A stretch of DNA of 64,000 bases, from the NCBI GenBank assembly GCA_025998675.1, contig AP024673.1, positions 1,926,562-1,990,561 on the forward strand. Reading direction: 5' to 3'. Source of the stretch: Fimbriimonadales bacterium (lineage in GTDB: Bacteria; Armatimonadota; Fimbriimonadia; Fimbriimonadales; GBS-DC). The notes beneath the pieces were generated by a model. It ran no database searches and had not been told where the DNA came from. It was given only the letters and a program-made list of their open reading frames with translations. A program made the position numbers and the translations under genes. Below are positions 51,636 to 59,725 of this stretch, in pieces. Positions within the stretch are counted from its first letter, which is position 1. The number at the start of each line of letters is the position of its first letter.

Positions 51636-52799
51636 ATGGAAACAGGCATGGAGCGTCAGCTGGAGATTTACCGCAAGGGGCTGTTCGGGATGCCGGAGCC
51701 GTTCCCTGTGGATTACGACTCGCTGGAGGCGGCGGCGCGGGAGGCGATGACGCCCGAAGCGTATGATTATGTGGCGGGCAGCGCGGGGACGGAACAGACC
51801 GCCGACGCCAACCGCCGCGCGTTTGCCCGCTGGGAGATTGTGCCGCGCTTTTTGCGGGATGTGTCCCAGCGCGACTGGAGCGTCGAGCTGTTTGGGCGAC
51901 GCTACCCCGCGCCGATCTATGTTGCGCCCGTGGGCGTGCAGGGCATCATTCACCAAGAGGGCGAGCTGGCGACGGCGCGCGCCTGCGCGAAGCTGGGTAT
52001 CCCCTTCACGCTCAGCACGGTCGCTTCGTACACCATCGAGCAGGTCGCCGAAGCGATGGGCGATGCGCCGCGCTGGTTCCAGCTCTACTGGAGCCGCAAT
52101 CATGAGGTCGCCGCGAGCTTCGTGCGCCGCGCGGAGGCGGCGGGCTACAGCGCGATTGTGGCGACGGTGGACACCTACATGCTGGCGTGGCGTCCGCGCG
52201 ATTTGCGTCGCGCGTATCTGCCCTTTATGCGCGGGGATGGACTGGCGAACTACTTCAGCGACCCTGCGTTCCGCGCGCTGCTCGCCGCCCCGCCCGAAGA
52301 AGATCCCGGCAGCGCGGTGATGCAATTCGCGGCGATTTTCGGCAACCCCAGCCTCACCTGGGACGACCTCTCGCGCCTGCGCGAATGGACGCGCCTGCCC
52401 ATCCTGCTCAAGGGCATCCTGCATCCCGACGACGCGCGCGAGGCGGTCAAGCGCGGGGTCGATGGAATTATCGTCTCCAATCACGGCGGCAGGCAGGTGG
52501 ACGGTGCGATCCCCGCGCTGGATGCGCTCTGTATGGTTATGAACGCGACTGGCGGCTCGGTTCCCGTGCTGTTCGATAGCGGGATACGCACGGGCGCGGA
52601 CGCGCTCAAGGCGCTGGCGCTGGGCGCGTGGATGGTCGGACTGGGCAGACCCGTGATGTGGGCGCTGGGAGTCGACGGCGAGAACGGCGTGCATACCTAC
52701 CTGCGCAACTTCCTCGCCGATTTCGACCTCACGCTCGCCTTATCGGGCTACAGGGGGCTTGAGGAGATTGGATTCGACGCTCTACTGATGAGCGTTTAG
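51636..52799 (+). CDS. FMN-dependent alpha-hydroxy-acid oxidase (lactate oxidase / lactate 2-monooxygenase type)
   Basis: A 387-residue TIM-barrel flavoprotein oxidising L-2-hydroxy acids. YDYVAGSAGTEQTADANR at residues 45-62, PIYVAPVGVQGIIH near 92, and WFQLYWSRNHE near 148 are conserved. The active-site pair IVSNHGGRQVDGA (catalytic His, substrate Arg) lies near 280, followed by VLFDSGIRTGADALKALALGAWMVGLGRP binding the FMN phosphate. The length and an extended loop (YLPFMRGDGLANYF) resemble lactate 2-monooxygenases more than glycolate oxidases. The exact substrate is uncertain. It starts 14 bases after a weak purine-rich stretch. Confidence 0.9.
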   Translation: METGMERQLEIYRKGLFGMPEPFPVDYDSLEAAAREAMTPEAYDYVAGSAGTEQTADANRRAFARWEIVPRFLRDVSQRDWSVELFGRRYPAPIYVAPVGVQGIIHQEGELATARACAKLGIPFTLSTVASYTIEQVAEAMGDAPRWFQLYWSRNHEVAASFVRRAEAAGYSAIVATVDTYMLAWRPRDLRRAYLPFMRGDGLANYFSDPAFRALLAAPPEEDPGSAVMQFAAIFGNPSLTWDDLSRLREWTRLPILLKGILHPDDAREAVKRGVDGIIVSNHGGRQVDGAIPALDALCMVMNATGGSVPVLFDSGIRTGADALKALALGAWMVGLGRPVMWALGVDGENGVHTYLRNFLADFDLTLALSGYRGLEEIGFDALLMSV

Positions 52800-52849
52800 C
52801 CTGCACCCGTGTAAGCAGGAGCCGCGCCTGACGCCTCGAATAGGGGGCT

Positions 52850-54415
52850 ATGCTTTCGCGCAGCGCCGTGTATGCTCGGAACGGGATTGTCGCCAGCTCG
52901 CAGCCGCTGGCGGTCAGCGCAGGATTGCACATCCTGCGTGCGGGAGGCAGTTTCGTGGACGCCGCGATTGCGACCTCCGCTGTGCTATGTGTGGTGGAGC
53001 CGTGGGCGAGCCATCTGGGCGGGGACGCTTTTGTGGTGTTGTACGACGCCGCGCGCCGTCGCACGCTCGCGCTCAACGGCTCCGGCGCCGCGCCCCAATC
53101 GGCGACGCCCGAACGCTTCCCGAGCGGCATCCCCCTGCGCGGGATTATCGCTGCGACCGTGCCCGGACTGGTGGATGCATGGGTTCGGTTGCACGCGCTG
53201 TACGGCAGGTTGCCGCTCCCGCGCTTGCTGGAGCCTGCGATTGAGTACGCCGAGGGGGGCTACCCCATCAGCGCGCGCAAGGCGAACCTCTGGCGCAACG
53301 CGAGCCGCTCCAGCGAGTTGCGCCCTGTGCTGCAGGGGCTGCTGGGTCAGGAGCGCGCGCCGCGTGCAGGCGAGATGGTGCGCTGCCCGGACACCGCGCG
53401 CGCCCTGAAAGCGATTGCCGCAGGCGGGCGCGACGCCTTTTATAAGGGCGAACTGGCGCGCCGACTCGTGGCGTACAGCCAGCAACAGGGCGGCTGGTTC
53501 GAACCCGACGACCTCGCGCGGCACGAGAGCGAACTCATCGAGCCGCTGCGCGTGCGCTATCGCGCCTACACCGTGCATGGGCAACCGCCCGTGTCGCAGG
53601 GGATTATCCTGATGGAGGCGCTCGCCCTGCTGGACGGGTACGACCTGCGCGGGATGGACGCCGCCCAGCGCACACACCTGATGGTGGAAGCCATCAAGTG
53701 CGCGTTTGCGGACCGCTGGGCGTATCTGGGCGACCCGCGCATGGTGGGCAAACGCGCCGAGTCGCTGCTCGCGCCTGACTACATCCGCGAGCGACGCGCC
53801 GCCCTGTCGATGGAACGGGCGCAGGCGGTCTACACGCCGGGCAAACTGCGCGACACGAACACCACCTACTTCTGCATCGCCGACCGCGACGGCAACGCGA
53901 TTTCGTTTATCCAGAGCGTCTACCATCCCTTCGGCAGCGGCGTGGTGGTGGACGGAATCCTGCTGAACAACCGCATGCGCGGCTTCTCGCTGCAGGCGGA
54001 TAGCCCGAACCGCCTCGCGCCGGGCAAGCGCCCCATGCACACGCTGAACGCCTATCTAATCACGCGCGGGGACGCGCTGGCGTATGTCGGCGGCACGCCC
54101 GGCGGCGATATTCAGGTGCAGACGAACCTGCAGGTGATTGCCCGCCTGATTGACGACGGCATGGAGCCGCAGGCGGCGATTGAGCAGCCGCGCTGGGCGT
54201 GGCAGCCCGCGCAGAGTACCGACCCCTCGCCCGGCGCGCTGAGCCTCGAGGCGGCGGACGACGCACTGGTGGACGCCTTGCGCCAGCGAGGACACCAGGT
54301 GCGCACAACCCCGCCCGGTACGCACCCCAGCGCCGTGCAGGTGATTCAGAAAGTGGGCGACAGCTACTGCGCTGGCTCCGACCCGCGCGCGGAAGGGCAC
54401 GCTGGAGGCTACTGA
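52850..54415 (+). CDS. Gamma-glutamyltransferase family protein
   Basis: A 521-residue Ntn-hydrolase proenzyme that cleaves itself before the nucleophile threonine, seen in DTNTTYFCIADRDGNAISFIQS near residue 335 (the second T being the expected new N terminus). The GlnXase region is present (NNRMRGFSL, GKRPMHTLNAYLI, GGTPGGDIQVQTNLQVI). There is no signal peptide, in contrast to E. coli Ggt, so the enzyme may be cytosolic and act on gamma-glutamyl compounds or be a cephalosporin-acylase-like paralogue. Its stop overlaps the ABC permease start (ATGA at 54415), which is an uncommon pairing. Confidence 0.9.
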   Translation: MLSRSAVYARNGIVASSQPLAVSAGLHILRAGGSFVDAAIATSAVLCVVEPWASHLGGDAFVVLYDAARRRTLALNGSGAAPQSATPERFPSGIPLRGIIAATVPGLVDAWVRLHALYGRLPLPRLLEPAIEYAEGGYPISARKANLWRNASRSSELRPVLQGLLGQERAPRAGEMVRCPDTARALKAIAAGGRDAFYKGELARRLVAYSQQQGGWFEPDDLARHESELIEPLRVRYRAYTVHGQPPVSQGIILMEALALLDGYDLRGMDAAQRTHLMVEAIKCAFADRWAYLGDPRMVGKRAESLLAPDYIRERRAALSMERAQAVYTPGKLRDTNTTYFCIADRDGNAISFIQSVYHPFGSGVVVDGILLNNRMRGFSLQADSPNRLAPGKRPMHTLNAYLITRGDALAYVGGTPGGDIQVQTNLQVIARLIDDGMEPQAAIEQPRWAWQPAQSTDPSPGALSLEAADDALVDALRQRGHQVRTTPPGTHPSAVQVIQKVGDSYCAGSDPRAEGHAGGY

Positions 54416-55242
54416 TGCGCCGACAGACGCTCGCACGCGCGCTGGCGCATCTGGCGATTCTGGGGCTGCTCGCGCTCTACATGCTCCCCATCGCGTGGAT
54501 GCTCGCCACCTCGCTCAAGCCCGACGAGGAGCTGTTCACCGAGCAAATCCGCTGGGTTCCCAGTCGGGCGGCGTGGGAGAACTACGCGCACGCGCTGTCG
54601 ACCTTCCCGTTCGGGCTGTATCTGCGCAATACGCTGTTGGTGGCGGGCTTGACGGTGGCGGGCGTGCTGCTGAGTTGCCTGCCGCCTGCCTATGCGTTTG
54701 CACGCATGCGCTGGCGCGGGCGCAACTTCTGGTTCTGGGTGATGCTCAGCACGCTTATGCTGCCGCCGCAGGTGACGCTGTTGCCCGTGTTCTTGTTGTT
54801 TCGCAAGCTCGGCTGGGTGGACACCTTCCTGCCGCTGATTGTGCCCGCCTTTCTGGGGAATGCGTTCCTGATTTTCATGTTGCGCCAGTTTTTCCTGACG
54901 CTGCCGCAGGAGCTGATTGACGCGGCGCGGCTGGACGGCTGCAGCGAGTGGGCGATTCTGTGGCGGCTGGTTGCGCCGATGTCGAAGCCGGCGGTGGCGA
55001 CCGTCGCGCTGTTCTCGTTCGTGTGGGCATGGACGGACTTTATGAACCCGCTGATTTACCTCAACGACTCCAGCAAGTTCACCTTAGCGGTGGGGCTGCA
55101 GTATTTCCTGGGGCGGCACGGGGAGCAGTGGAACCTGCTGATGGCGGCGGCGACGGTAGTGACTGCGCCGCTGGTGCTGCTGTTTCTGCTGACCCAGCGC
55201 GCCTATGTGCGCGGGATTACGCTCACGGGGCTGAAGGGGTAA
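54415..55242 (+). CDS. ABC transporter permease, MalG-like (carbohydrate uptake type)
   Basis: A 275-residue inner-membrane permease with six helices. The N terminus reads MRRQTLARALAHLAILGLLALYMLPIAWMLATSLKP. The conserved EAA-loop equivalent ELIDAARLDGCSEWAILWRLVAPMSKPAVATVALF near residues 165-200 contacts the ATPase. The final helix ends RAYVRGITLTGLKG, the standard CUT1 permease C terminus. No cognate binding protein, MalF-like permease or ATPase is in the window, so it is an orphan component. It is coupled to the gamma-glutamyltransferase gene by an ATGA overlap. Confidence 0.9.
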   Translation: MRRQTLARALAHLAILGLLALYMLPIAWMLATSLKPDEELFTEQIRWVPSRAAWENYAHALSTFPFGLYLRNTLLVAGLTVAGVLLSCLPPAYAFARMRWRGRNFWFWVMLSTLMLPPQVTLLPVFLLFRKLGWVDTFLPLIVPAFLGNAFLIFMLRQFFLTLPQELIDAARLDGCSEWAILWRLVAPMSKPAVATVALFSFVWAWTDFMNPLIYLNDSSKFTLAVGLQYFLGRHGEQWNLLMAAATVVTAPLVLLFLLTQRAYVRGITLTGLKG

Positions 55243-55254
55243 AATTGGGCGGTC

Positions 55255-55830
55255 GTGATTGCGCCGCGGTGGTGGTTTGATCTCAAGCAGTACGCCGAAC
55301 GCCTCCAGCACTACTCGGACGAGGATCTGCTGGACATCTACTTTCACATTCACCCGATTCGCTATCAGGCGCACTATCTGTGTGTGTTGCGCGAGTTACG
55401 GCGTCGGGGTCTGAAGCCGCGCGCGGCGAGCCGCCCGTTCGCAGGACTGCGCTGGGATTTGCCGCAGTGGGTGGGCGCGTGGGGAATGATTGCGCGTGCG
55501 CCGCTGCTGGCGCGCCTTGTGTTCGGGCTGCTGACGCTGCTGCTCTCGGCGGCGCTCACGGCGATTGGACTTGCGCCCGTGTGGTCGGCGACACTGCTGA
55601 TGCGCTACATTGACCCGTTCACCGCGCTCTTCTTAATGATGTGTCTGGTGTGGGCGTGGGGGCTGGGCGCATGGCTGACCTACAGAGCAGGCGCGCGCGG
55701 CGGCTGGAGCCTGCTGGCGGCGCTGGGCAGCAGCGCGACGCTCTGGGCGTTCCTCTACACGCGCGCCTTCGCACGGATTGTCCACGCGCTCCACCAGCCG
55801 CCGGGTGGGGGCGGTGGCTGGGGTTTCTGA
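55255..55830 (+). CDS. Small membrane protein of unknown function
   Basis: A 191-residue protein starting at GTG 55255, nine bases after a TAAAAT -10-like box, so nearly leaderless. A soluble N-terminal part (WWFDLKQYAERLQHYSDEDLLDIYFHI, then ARRR-rich) is followed by three membrane helices (about 85-108, 118-140, 150-170). The last residues are a Gly/Pro-rich PPGGGGGWGF. The stop codon TGA is the beginning of the TGATACCAATC end of a MITE-like element. The original C terminus may therefore have been cut by that insertion. No family recognised. Confidence 0.6.
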   Translation: MIAPRWWFDLKQYAERLQHYSDEDLLDIYFHIHPIRYQAHYLCVLRELRRRGLKPRAASRPFAGLRWDLPQWVGAWGMIARAPLLARLVFGLLTLLLSAALTAIGLAPVWSATLLMRYIDPFTALFLMMCLVWAWGLGAWLTYRAGARGGWSLLAALGSSATLWAFLYTRAFARIVHALHQPPGGGGGWGF

Positions 55831-55931
55831 TACCAATCGGCGCGTCAGTGTTCGTTAATTGAGGCTGAATCGCGTAGATGTCCCGAACCTCAAGGAGGGG
55901 GTATTAACGAACTCTGACAGCGCAGTTGGTA
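55831..55931. repeat. MITE-like inverted-repeat element, copy B
   Basis: Ends of 29 bases (55831-55859 and 55903-55931) are inverted repeats matching at 22 of 29 positions, starting TACCAA and ending GTTCGTTAAT. The 43-base centre is unrelated to copy A. The left end directly follows the TGA of the preceding gene. The same TACCAATC start recurs after the YdjC stop at 58074. Confidence 0.65.
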
Positions 55932-55965
55932 TAACGGCGTGAGGCGGCTGTTCCGCAAACGCAAA

Positions 55966-55991
55966 ATGCGCCCCGATTCATCGGGGCGCAT
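55966..55991 (-). terminator. Intrinsic terminator of the second PEP-CTERM gene
   Basis: Twelve-base perfect arms ATGCGCCCCGAT and ATCGGGGCGCAT around a two-base loop. On the minus strand the stem is followed by TTTTGCGTTT. It lies 64 bases past the stop of the gene at 56055-56855. Confidence 0.8.
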
Positions 55992-56054
55992 AGTGCTCAC
56001 TTCAGGTGTGTGGGGGATGTGGAACTCCACACCCCAACCACTTCTAAGACAGGG

Positions 56055-56855
56055 TTAGTTCGCGCGGCGGCGGCGCAGCGCCAGCAGACCCACCAGACCG
56101 CTGCCCAGAGCAATCATGCTCGCAGGCTCGGGGACGAAAACCGTCACCGAATTGCGGCTACCATACTGGTCAGCAGGGGTCAGCTGGGTTCCAAAGTTGG
56201 TGCGCACGGTAACACCCTCGGAACCAATCTGGCCGCCAGCACCAAAGGTATGGGAATCTCCAGAAGCTTTCCCAGCAATCGGGTTCAGACCAAGCTCGAG
56301 TCGCTGACCAACAGCGGCATCGAGAAGGTTGATCTGGATACGCGCCCAGACGCTCTGCACAGGCGCGGTCCGTGTCGTCAGCAGTTTGAAAGCGGCGCCT
56401 GTATCCGTCACGAATGCGAAAGAGTCGTTATCGGGCGCCACGCTGTTAGCATAGATATCGTTCGCGCCGCCGTTCGCAGCCGAACCAGCAGTGTAAGCAG
56501 TCTGCCAAGTGTAACCCGATCCCAGGCTCTGGTTAGCTTCGCTACCCTCAACGACATCGACAAAGTTCCTCAAGTCGGCGGCACCACCTGCTTGAGTTTG
56601 GCGGGTCACATCAAAAAACATGTTGATGATACCCCAGCGCAGAGTGGCAGTGTGATCGATGCGGGCGCGGAACCACAGGTATACAGTGTCTGAGGGACCT
56701 GCACTCACATCCACACTGTTGGCGTTGCCATCGCCCCAGGTGACATCGGCAAGGTTGGTGCTATTCACGGAAATACCCGTGTCGAAAATAAACTGTTGTG
56801 CGTTCGCAGTCACAGCAACTGCGCACAGAGCAGCTAATGCGAGAACTCGTTTCAT
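56055..56855 (-). CDS. PEP-CTERM exported protein
   Basis: A 266-residue secreted protein. The signal peptide is MKRVLALAALCAVAVTANAQ, with cleavage near residue 20. The beta-rich body has no enzyme motif (DVTWGDGNANSVDVSAGPSDTVYLWFRARID). The C-terminal exosortase signal is VPEPAS, a hydrophobic GSGLVGLLAL and RRRRAN. The ATG at 56855 follows a strong Shine-Dalgarno (AAAGGAGGATG). It has the best promoters in the window, two TTGACR/TATAMT pairs 130-230 bases upstream, and a terminator. It is therefore an abundantly expressed surface protein candidate. No exosortase gene is nearby. Confidence 0.85.
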   Translation of the reverse strand: MKRVLALAALCAVAVTANAQQFIFDTGISVNSTNLADVTWGDGNANSVDVSAGPSDTVYLWFRARIDHTATLRWGIINMFFDVTRQTQAGGAADLRNFVDVVEGSEANQSLGSGYTWQTAYTAGSAANGGANDIYANSVAPDNDSFAFVTDTGAAFKLLTTRTAPVQSVWARIQINLLDAAVGQRLELGLNPIAGKASGDSHTFGAGGQIGSEGVTVRTNFGTQLTPADQYGSRNSVTVFVPEPASMIALGSGLVGLLALRRRRAN

Positions 56856-56991
56856 CACACATCCTCCTTTCTGAGGTTGGTTGCCAGTTTCGGGGGCAAA
56901 CCGAACTGGCGGTGCAGCGACCACGCTGCAGAAAATCATTATTCATTCTCTTCGCAGGGGAGGGAGAGTTGCACTCTCCATCACGCCCTCT

Positions 56992-57083
56992 ATTATACCC
57001 CATTTTTGCACGGGGCGTCAAGGGTCTTCAGGAGTTTCCCCGTTGACCATCTATAGTATAGCACATTTTTGCGCGAATGTCAA
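56992..57083 (-). promoter_or_regulatory. Tandem canonical sigma-70-type promoters of the PEP-CTERM gene
   Basis: On the minus strand the distal promoter has TTGACA (57083-57078), 17 bases, then TATACT (57060-57055). The proximal promoter has TTGACG (57021-57016), 18 bases, then TATAAT (56997-56992). Both spacers contain GCAAAAATG, so one promoter is a duplicate of the other. The leader to the ATG at 56855 is about 130 bases. Confidence 0.8.
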
Positions 57084-57182
57084 GGGGTCCGGGCGCAGTT
57101 CGAGGAGAATTGGGGGGATTTTATAGGGATTTAATACTTGGTTCGCAGCAGGAGCCTCACGAGCCGCCCCGAATCCCCTCCT

Positions 57183-58073
57183 ATGCGACGACGACGGCAG
57201 GACGGGCAACCGAACACGCAGGAGAAACGGCTCATCATTCACGCCGACGACATGGGCATGTCCCATTCGGCGAATCGGGCGACCATTCGGGCGTTCGAGA
57301 CGGGCGCGATTAGCAGCGCGAGCCTGATGATGCCCTGTGCATGGGTCGCCGAAGCGGTGGAGTGGATTAAAAAGAACCCCAGCGCCGATGTCGGCTTGCA
57401 CCTGACGCTCACCAGCGAGTGGGGCACGAACCGCTGGCGCCCCGTCGCGCCCGTCGACAAGGTAAAGGGCTTGCTGGACCCGCAGGGCTACATGTGGCGC
57501 AGTGTGGAGGATGTCGTGCGCCGCGCCAGCCCGCAGGAGGTGGAGACCGAAATCCGCGCCCAGGTCGAACTCGCGCTGCAGATGGGACTGAAACCCACCC
57601 ACCTCGACTCGCACATGGGCACGCTCTACGCCGACGCGCGCTTTTTTGAGGCGTTCCTGAAGGTCGCGATGGAGTACCGCATCCCGCCGATGGTGTTCAG
57701 CCCCACGCCCGAAGTGATGCTGATGGCGGCGACGCGCGGGCTGAACTACCGCGAGGTGTACCAGCGCATCGAGGCGGCGGGACTACCCCGCATCGACTCC
57801 CTCAACCCCCAGTACGCGCCCGGCGAAAGCAAAGACAAGCACCGCCAGCGACTGCATGACTACCTGCGCACGCTCACGCCCGGCGTCCACGAGCTGATTG
57901 TGCATCTGGGCATGGACGACCCCGAAGGCAACGCCATCACGGGCGGCTGGGGGTATCGCGTGCAGGAGCTGGAAATCCTGCAGGAGCCTGAATTCAAACG
58001 CATCCTGCAGGAGCAGCAGATCCGCCTGTTCACCTATCGCGAGCTGGCGAAGCTGTATAACTACAGGATGTGA
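57183..58073 (+). CDS. YdjC/ChbG-family carbohydrate deacetylase
   Basis: A 296-residue TIM-barrel-like metal-dependent deacetylase, presumably removing acetyl groups from N-acetylated di- or oligosaccharides. The metal-binding pair is in LIIHADDMGMSHSANRA near residues 17-33, with GLHLTLTSEW and HLDSHMGTLYAD supplying the histidines. The C-terminal HLGMDDPEGN segment is also conserved. The ATG at 57183 is chosen because the family core begins soon after. A TTG at 57138 is an alternative. Its TGA stop runs straight into TGATACCAATC, the end motif of the MITE-like elements. Confidence 0.88.
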   Translation: MRRRRQDGQPNTQEKRLIIHADDMGMSHSANRATIRAFETGAISSASLMMPCAWVAEAVEWIKKNPSADVGLHLTLTSEWGTNRWRPVAPVDKVKGLLDPQGYMWRSVEDVVRRASPQEVETEIRAQVELALQMGLKPTHLDSHMGTLYADARFFEAFLKVAMEYRIPPMVFSPTPEVMLMAATRGLNYREVYQRIEAAGLPRIDSLNPQYAPGESKDKHRQRLHDYLRTLTPGVHELIVHLGMDDPEGNAITGGWGYRVQELEILQEPEFKRILQEQQIRLFTYRELAKLYNYRM

Positions 58074-58387
58074 TACCAATCGAGCAGTCGGGGTTTGTGA
58101 AGCCAGTCTGCGCTGGCTATCGCCCCCGTTTACGGAGGATTGGGGGCTGACTCGGTGCAGGGTCGCCTGGTCAGTGTAGTAAGCGTGTATCCAGCCCTCC
58201 TCCCCCCCTCTCTCGCGCGGCGGGGGAAGAGAGTGGCGCTTCTGTTGCAGTCTCAGCACGAAGGCAATTAGCCTCCCTGCCCCTGAAAACCTCTACCCCA
58301 GATACTCAAACCGCAAAATCGCCTTTTTACTGCACCGATTCGAGGGGATTTTTTGTGGAAATCTTCTCACTCCTCGCCTTATAATTA
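58074..58387. other. Intergenic stretch with a solo MITE-like end
   Basis: TACCAATCGAGCAGTC at 58074 resembles the left end of copy B, but I find no matching right end. The rest to 58379 holds no gene that I can support; it contains pyrimidine/purine-rich runs near 58195-58235. TATAAT at 58380-58385 begins the putative RNA gene. Confidence 0.4.
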
Positions 58388-58549
58388 GGGCGGAGCGCGT
58401 GCAGAAGGGACTTCGCAACCGGTGGGAAAGCCGCCTCACGAGGGGCAAGTAAGTCGTGCCTATTCCCGGAGCGAAGCGCAAACGCCTTTATCTGCCTGCC
58501 TATATTGCGCCTCATGGGGCGTCTGACCTCCGCCTCATGAGGCTTTTTT
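58388..58549 (+). ncRNA. Putative structured small RNA (or leader RNA)
   Basis: A TATAAT box (58380-58385) is followed by about 160 bases without a credible frame, ending at GCCTCATGAGGC plus six T (58532-58549). The 5' GGCGGAG (58389-58395) pairs with CTCCGCC (58528-58534). Further pairs (CAGA/TCTG, GT/AC) extend the closing stem, and internal hairpins are possible (GGCG-type at 58508-58521). The closing stem's last bases overlap the terminator stem. The size and end-to-end pairing would suit a 6S-like RNA, but I cannot confirm the family. rodA follows with its own promoter. Confidence 0.45.
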
Positions 58550-58558
58550 CGTGCAGGG

Positions 58559-58564
58559 TACAAT
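58559..58564 (+). promoter_or_regulatory. -10 element (TACAAT) of rodA
   Basis: GGGTACAAT ends six bases before the GTG at 58571. The ATG two bases earlier is out of frame. The spacing matches other leaderless starts and supports the GTG. Confidence 0.6.
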
Positions 58565-58570
58565 CTACAT

Positions 58571-59701
58571 GTGGCGACCCGAACTGCTGCGGTTGGCTCT
58601 CTGATAGACCGTCTGCGCCTGCGCCAGGTAGACCTGCCCCTTTTGCTCACGACGCTGCTGCTGGTGGGCGCGGGGCTGGCGGCGCTCTACAGTGCGACCT
58701 ACCAGTGGTTGCCTGCAGTGTTCCGTCGGCAGCTGGTGTGGCTGGCTGTTGGCGCGGTTGGCGCGGTGGTTCTGGCAGCCATCCCGCCGCGCGTGTGGAT
58801 GCGATTCGCCAAGCCCCTGTACGCGCTGAATGTGCTGATGTTGCTGGGCGTGCTGGCGTTCGGCGCGGAGCGCAAGGGCGCGCAACGCTGGCTGGAGCTG
58901 CCCGGCGGGTTCCAGCTGCAGCCGTCGGAGTTCGCGAAGCTGCTCCTGATTCTCACGCTGGCGAGCTGGCTGACGCGGCAGGGCGCGACGATTCGCACGC
59001 CGAAGGGGTTCCTGCTGTCGGCGTTGCATATGGCGGTTCCCGCACTGCTGGTGTTCAAGCAGCCCGATCTGGGCACCTCGATCGTGTTCGCGGCGTTGTG
59101 GTTCGCGATGGTGTATCTGGCAGGGGCGCAGGCGCGCTGGCTCTGGCTAACGGTCGTTGCAGGCGCGCTCGGATTCGCAGGACTGTGGCACTTCGACATC
59201 CTGCGCGACTATCAAAAGGCGCGACTGGCGTCGTTTATGAATCCTGAAGCCGACCCGCGCGAGAGCGGCTATCACATCCTGCAGGCGCGTATCGCCGTCG
59301 GCAGCGGGCAACTCACGGGCAAGGGCTACCTGCACGGCGCCCAGAAAAACCTGCGCTACATCCCAGAGCAGCAAACAGACTTTATCTTCGTGGTGGTCGC
59401 TGAGGAGCTGGGGTTTGTGGGCGCAGTTGGGCTGCTGGGGCTGTTCGGCGCGTTTTTATATAGCGTCTGGCGTCTTATGGTGGGCGCCCGCGACGAGTTC
59501 CATCGCCTGCTTGCGGGAGGCGTGCTGACCCTGTTCACCTTCCACCTGCTGACCAATATCGGCATGACGATTGGGCTGTTCCCTGTGGTGGGCATTCCGC
59601 TGCCGTTCATCAGTTATGGGGGGAGCATGCTCATCGCCTCGCTGGCGGCGGTGGGGCTGCTACTGGCAGTGCGGCTGCATGAATCGCCCGTTCGCCTCTG
59701 A
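58571..59701 (+). CDS. rodA: Rod-shape/SEDS peptidoglycan polymerase (RodA/FtsW family)
   Basis: A 376-residue SEDS glycosyltransferase with about ten helices polymerising lipid II. Conserved features include LQPSEFAKLLLILTLASWL near residue 115 and FKQPDLGTSIVFAALWFAM near 158 (catalytic Asp region). A periplasmic loop ENPEADPRESGYHILQARIAVGSGQLTGKGY-like region near 220-250 is present, and IGLFPVVGIPLPFISYGGSMLIASLAAVGLLL is at the end. RodA is more likely than FtsW given GSGQLTGKGYLHG, but no other cell-shape gene is present. It has a leaderless GTG start. Confidence 0.9.
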   Translation: MATRTAAVGSLIDRLRLRQVDLPLLLTTLLLVGAGLAALYSATYQWLPAVFRRQLVWLAVGAVGAVVLAAIPPRVWMRFAKPLYALNVLMLLGVLAFGAERKGAQRWLELPGGFQLQPSEFAKLLLILTLASWLTRQGATIRTPKGFLLSALHMAVPALLVFKQPDLGTSIVFAALWFAMVYLAGAQARWLWLTVVAGALGFAGLWHFDILRDYQKARLASFMNPEADPRESGYHILQARIAVGSGQLTGKGYLHGAQKNLRYIPEQQTDFIFVVVAEELGFVGAVGLLGLFGAFLYSVWRLMVGARDEFHRLLAGGVLTLFTFHLLTNIGMTIGLFPVVGIPLPFISYGGSMLIASLAAVGLLLAVRLHESPVRL

Positions 59702-59725
59702 ACGGGGAGCGGGTATCCTATGGCT

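Noticed and set aside
58388..58549. Cobalamin, TPP, SAM or c-di-GMP riboswitch
   Set aside because: I compared remembered core motifs (such as the cobalamin GCCACTG box) and did not find a convincing set; rodA has its own promoter beyond the terminator.
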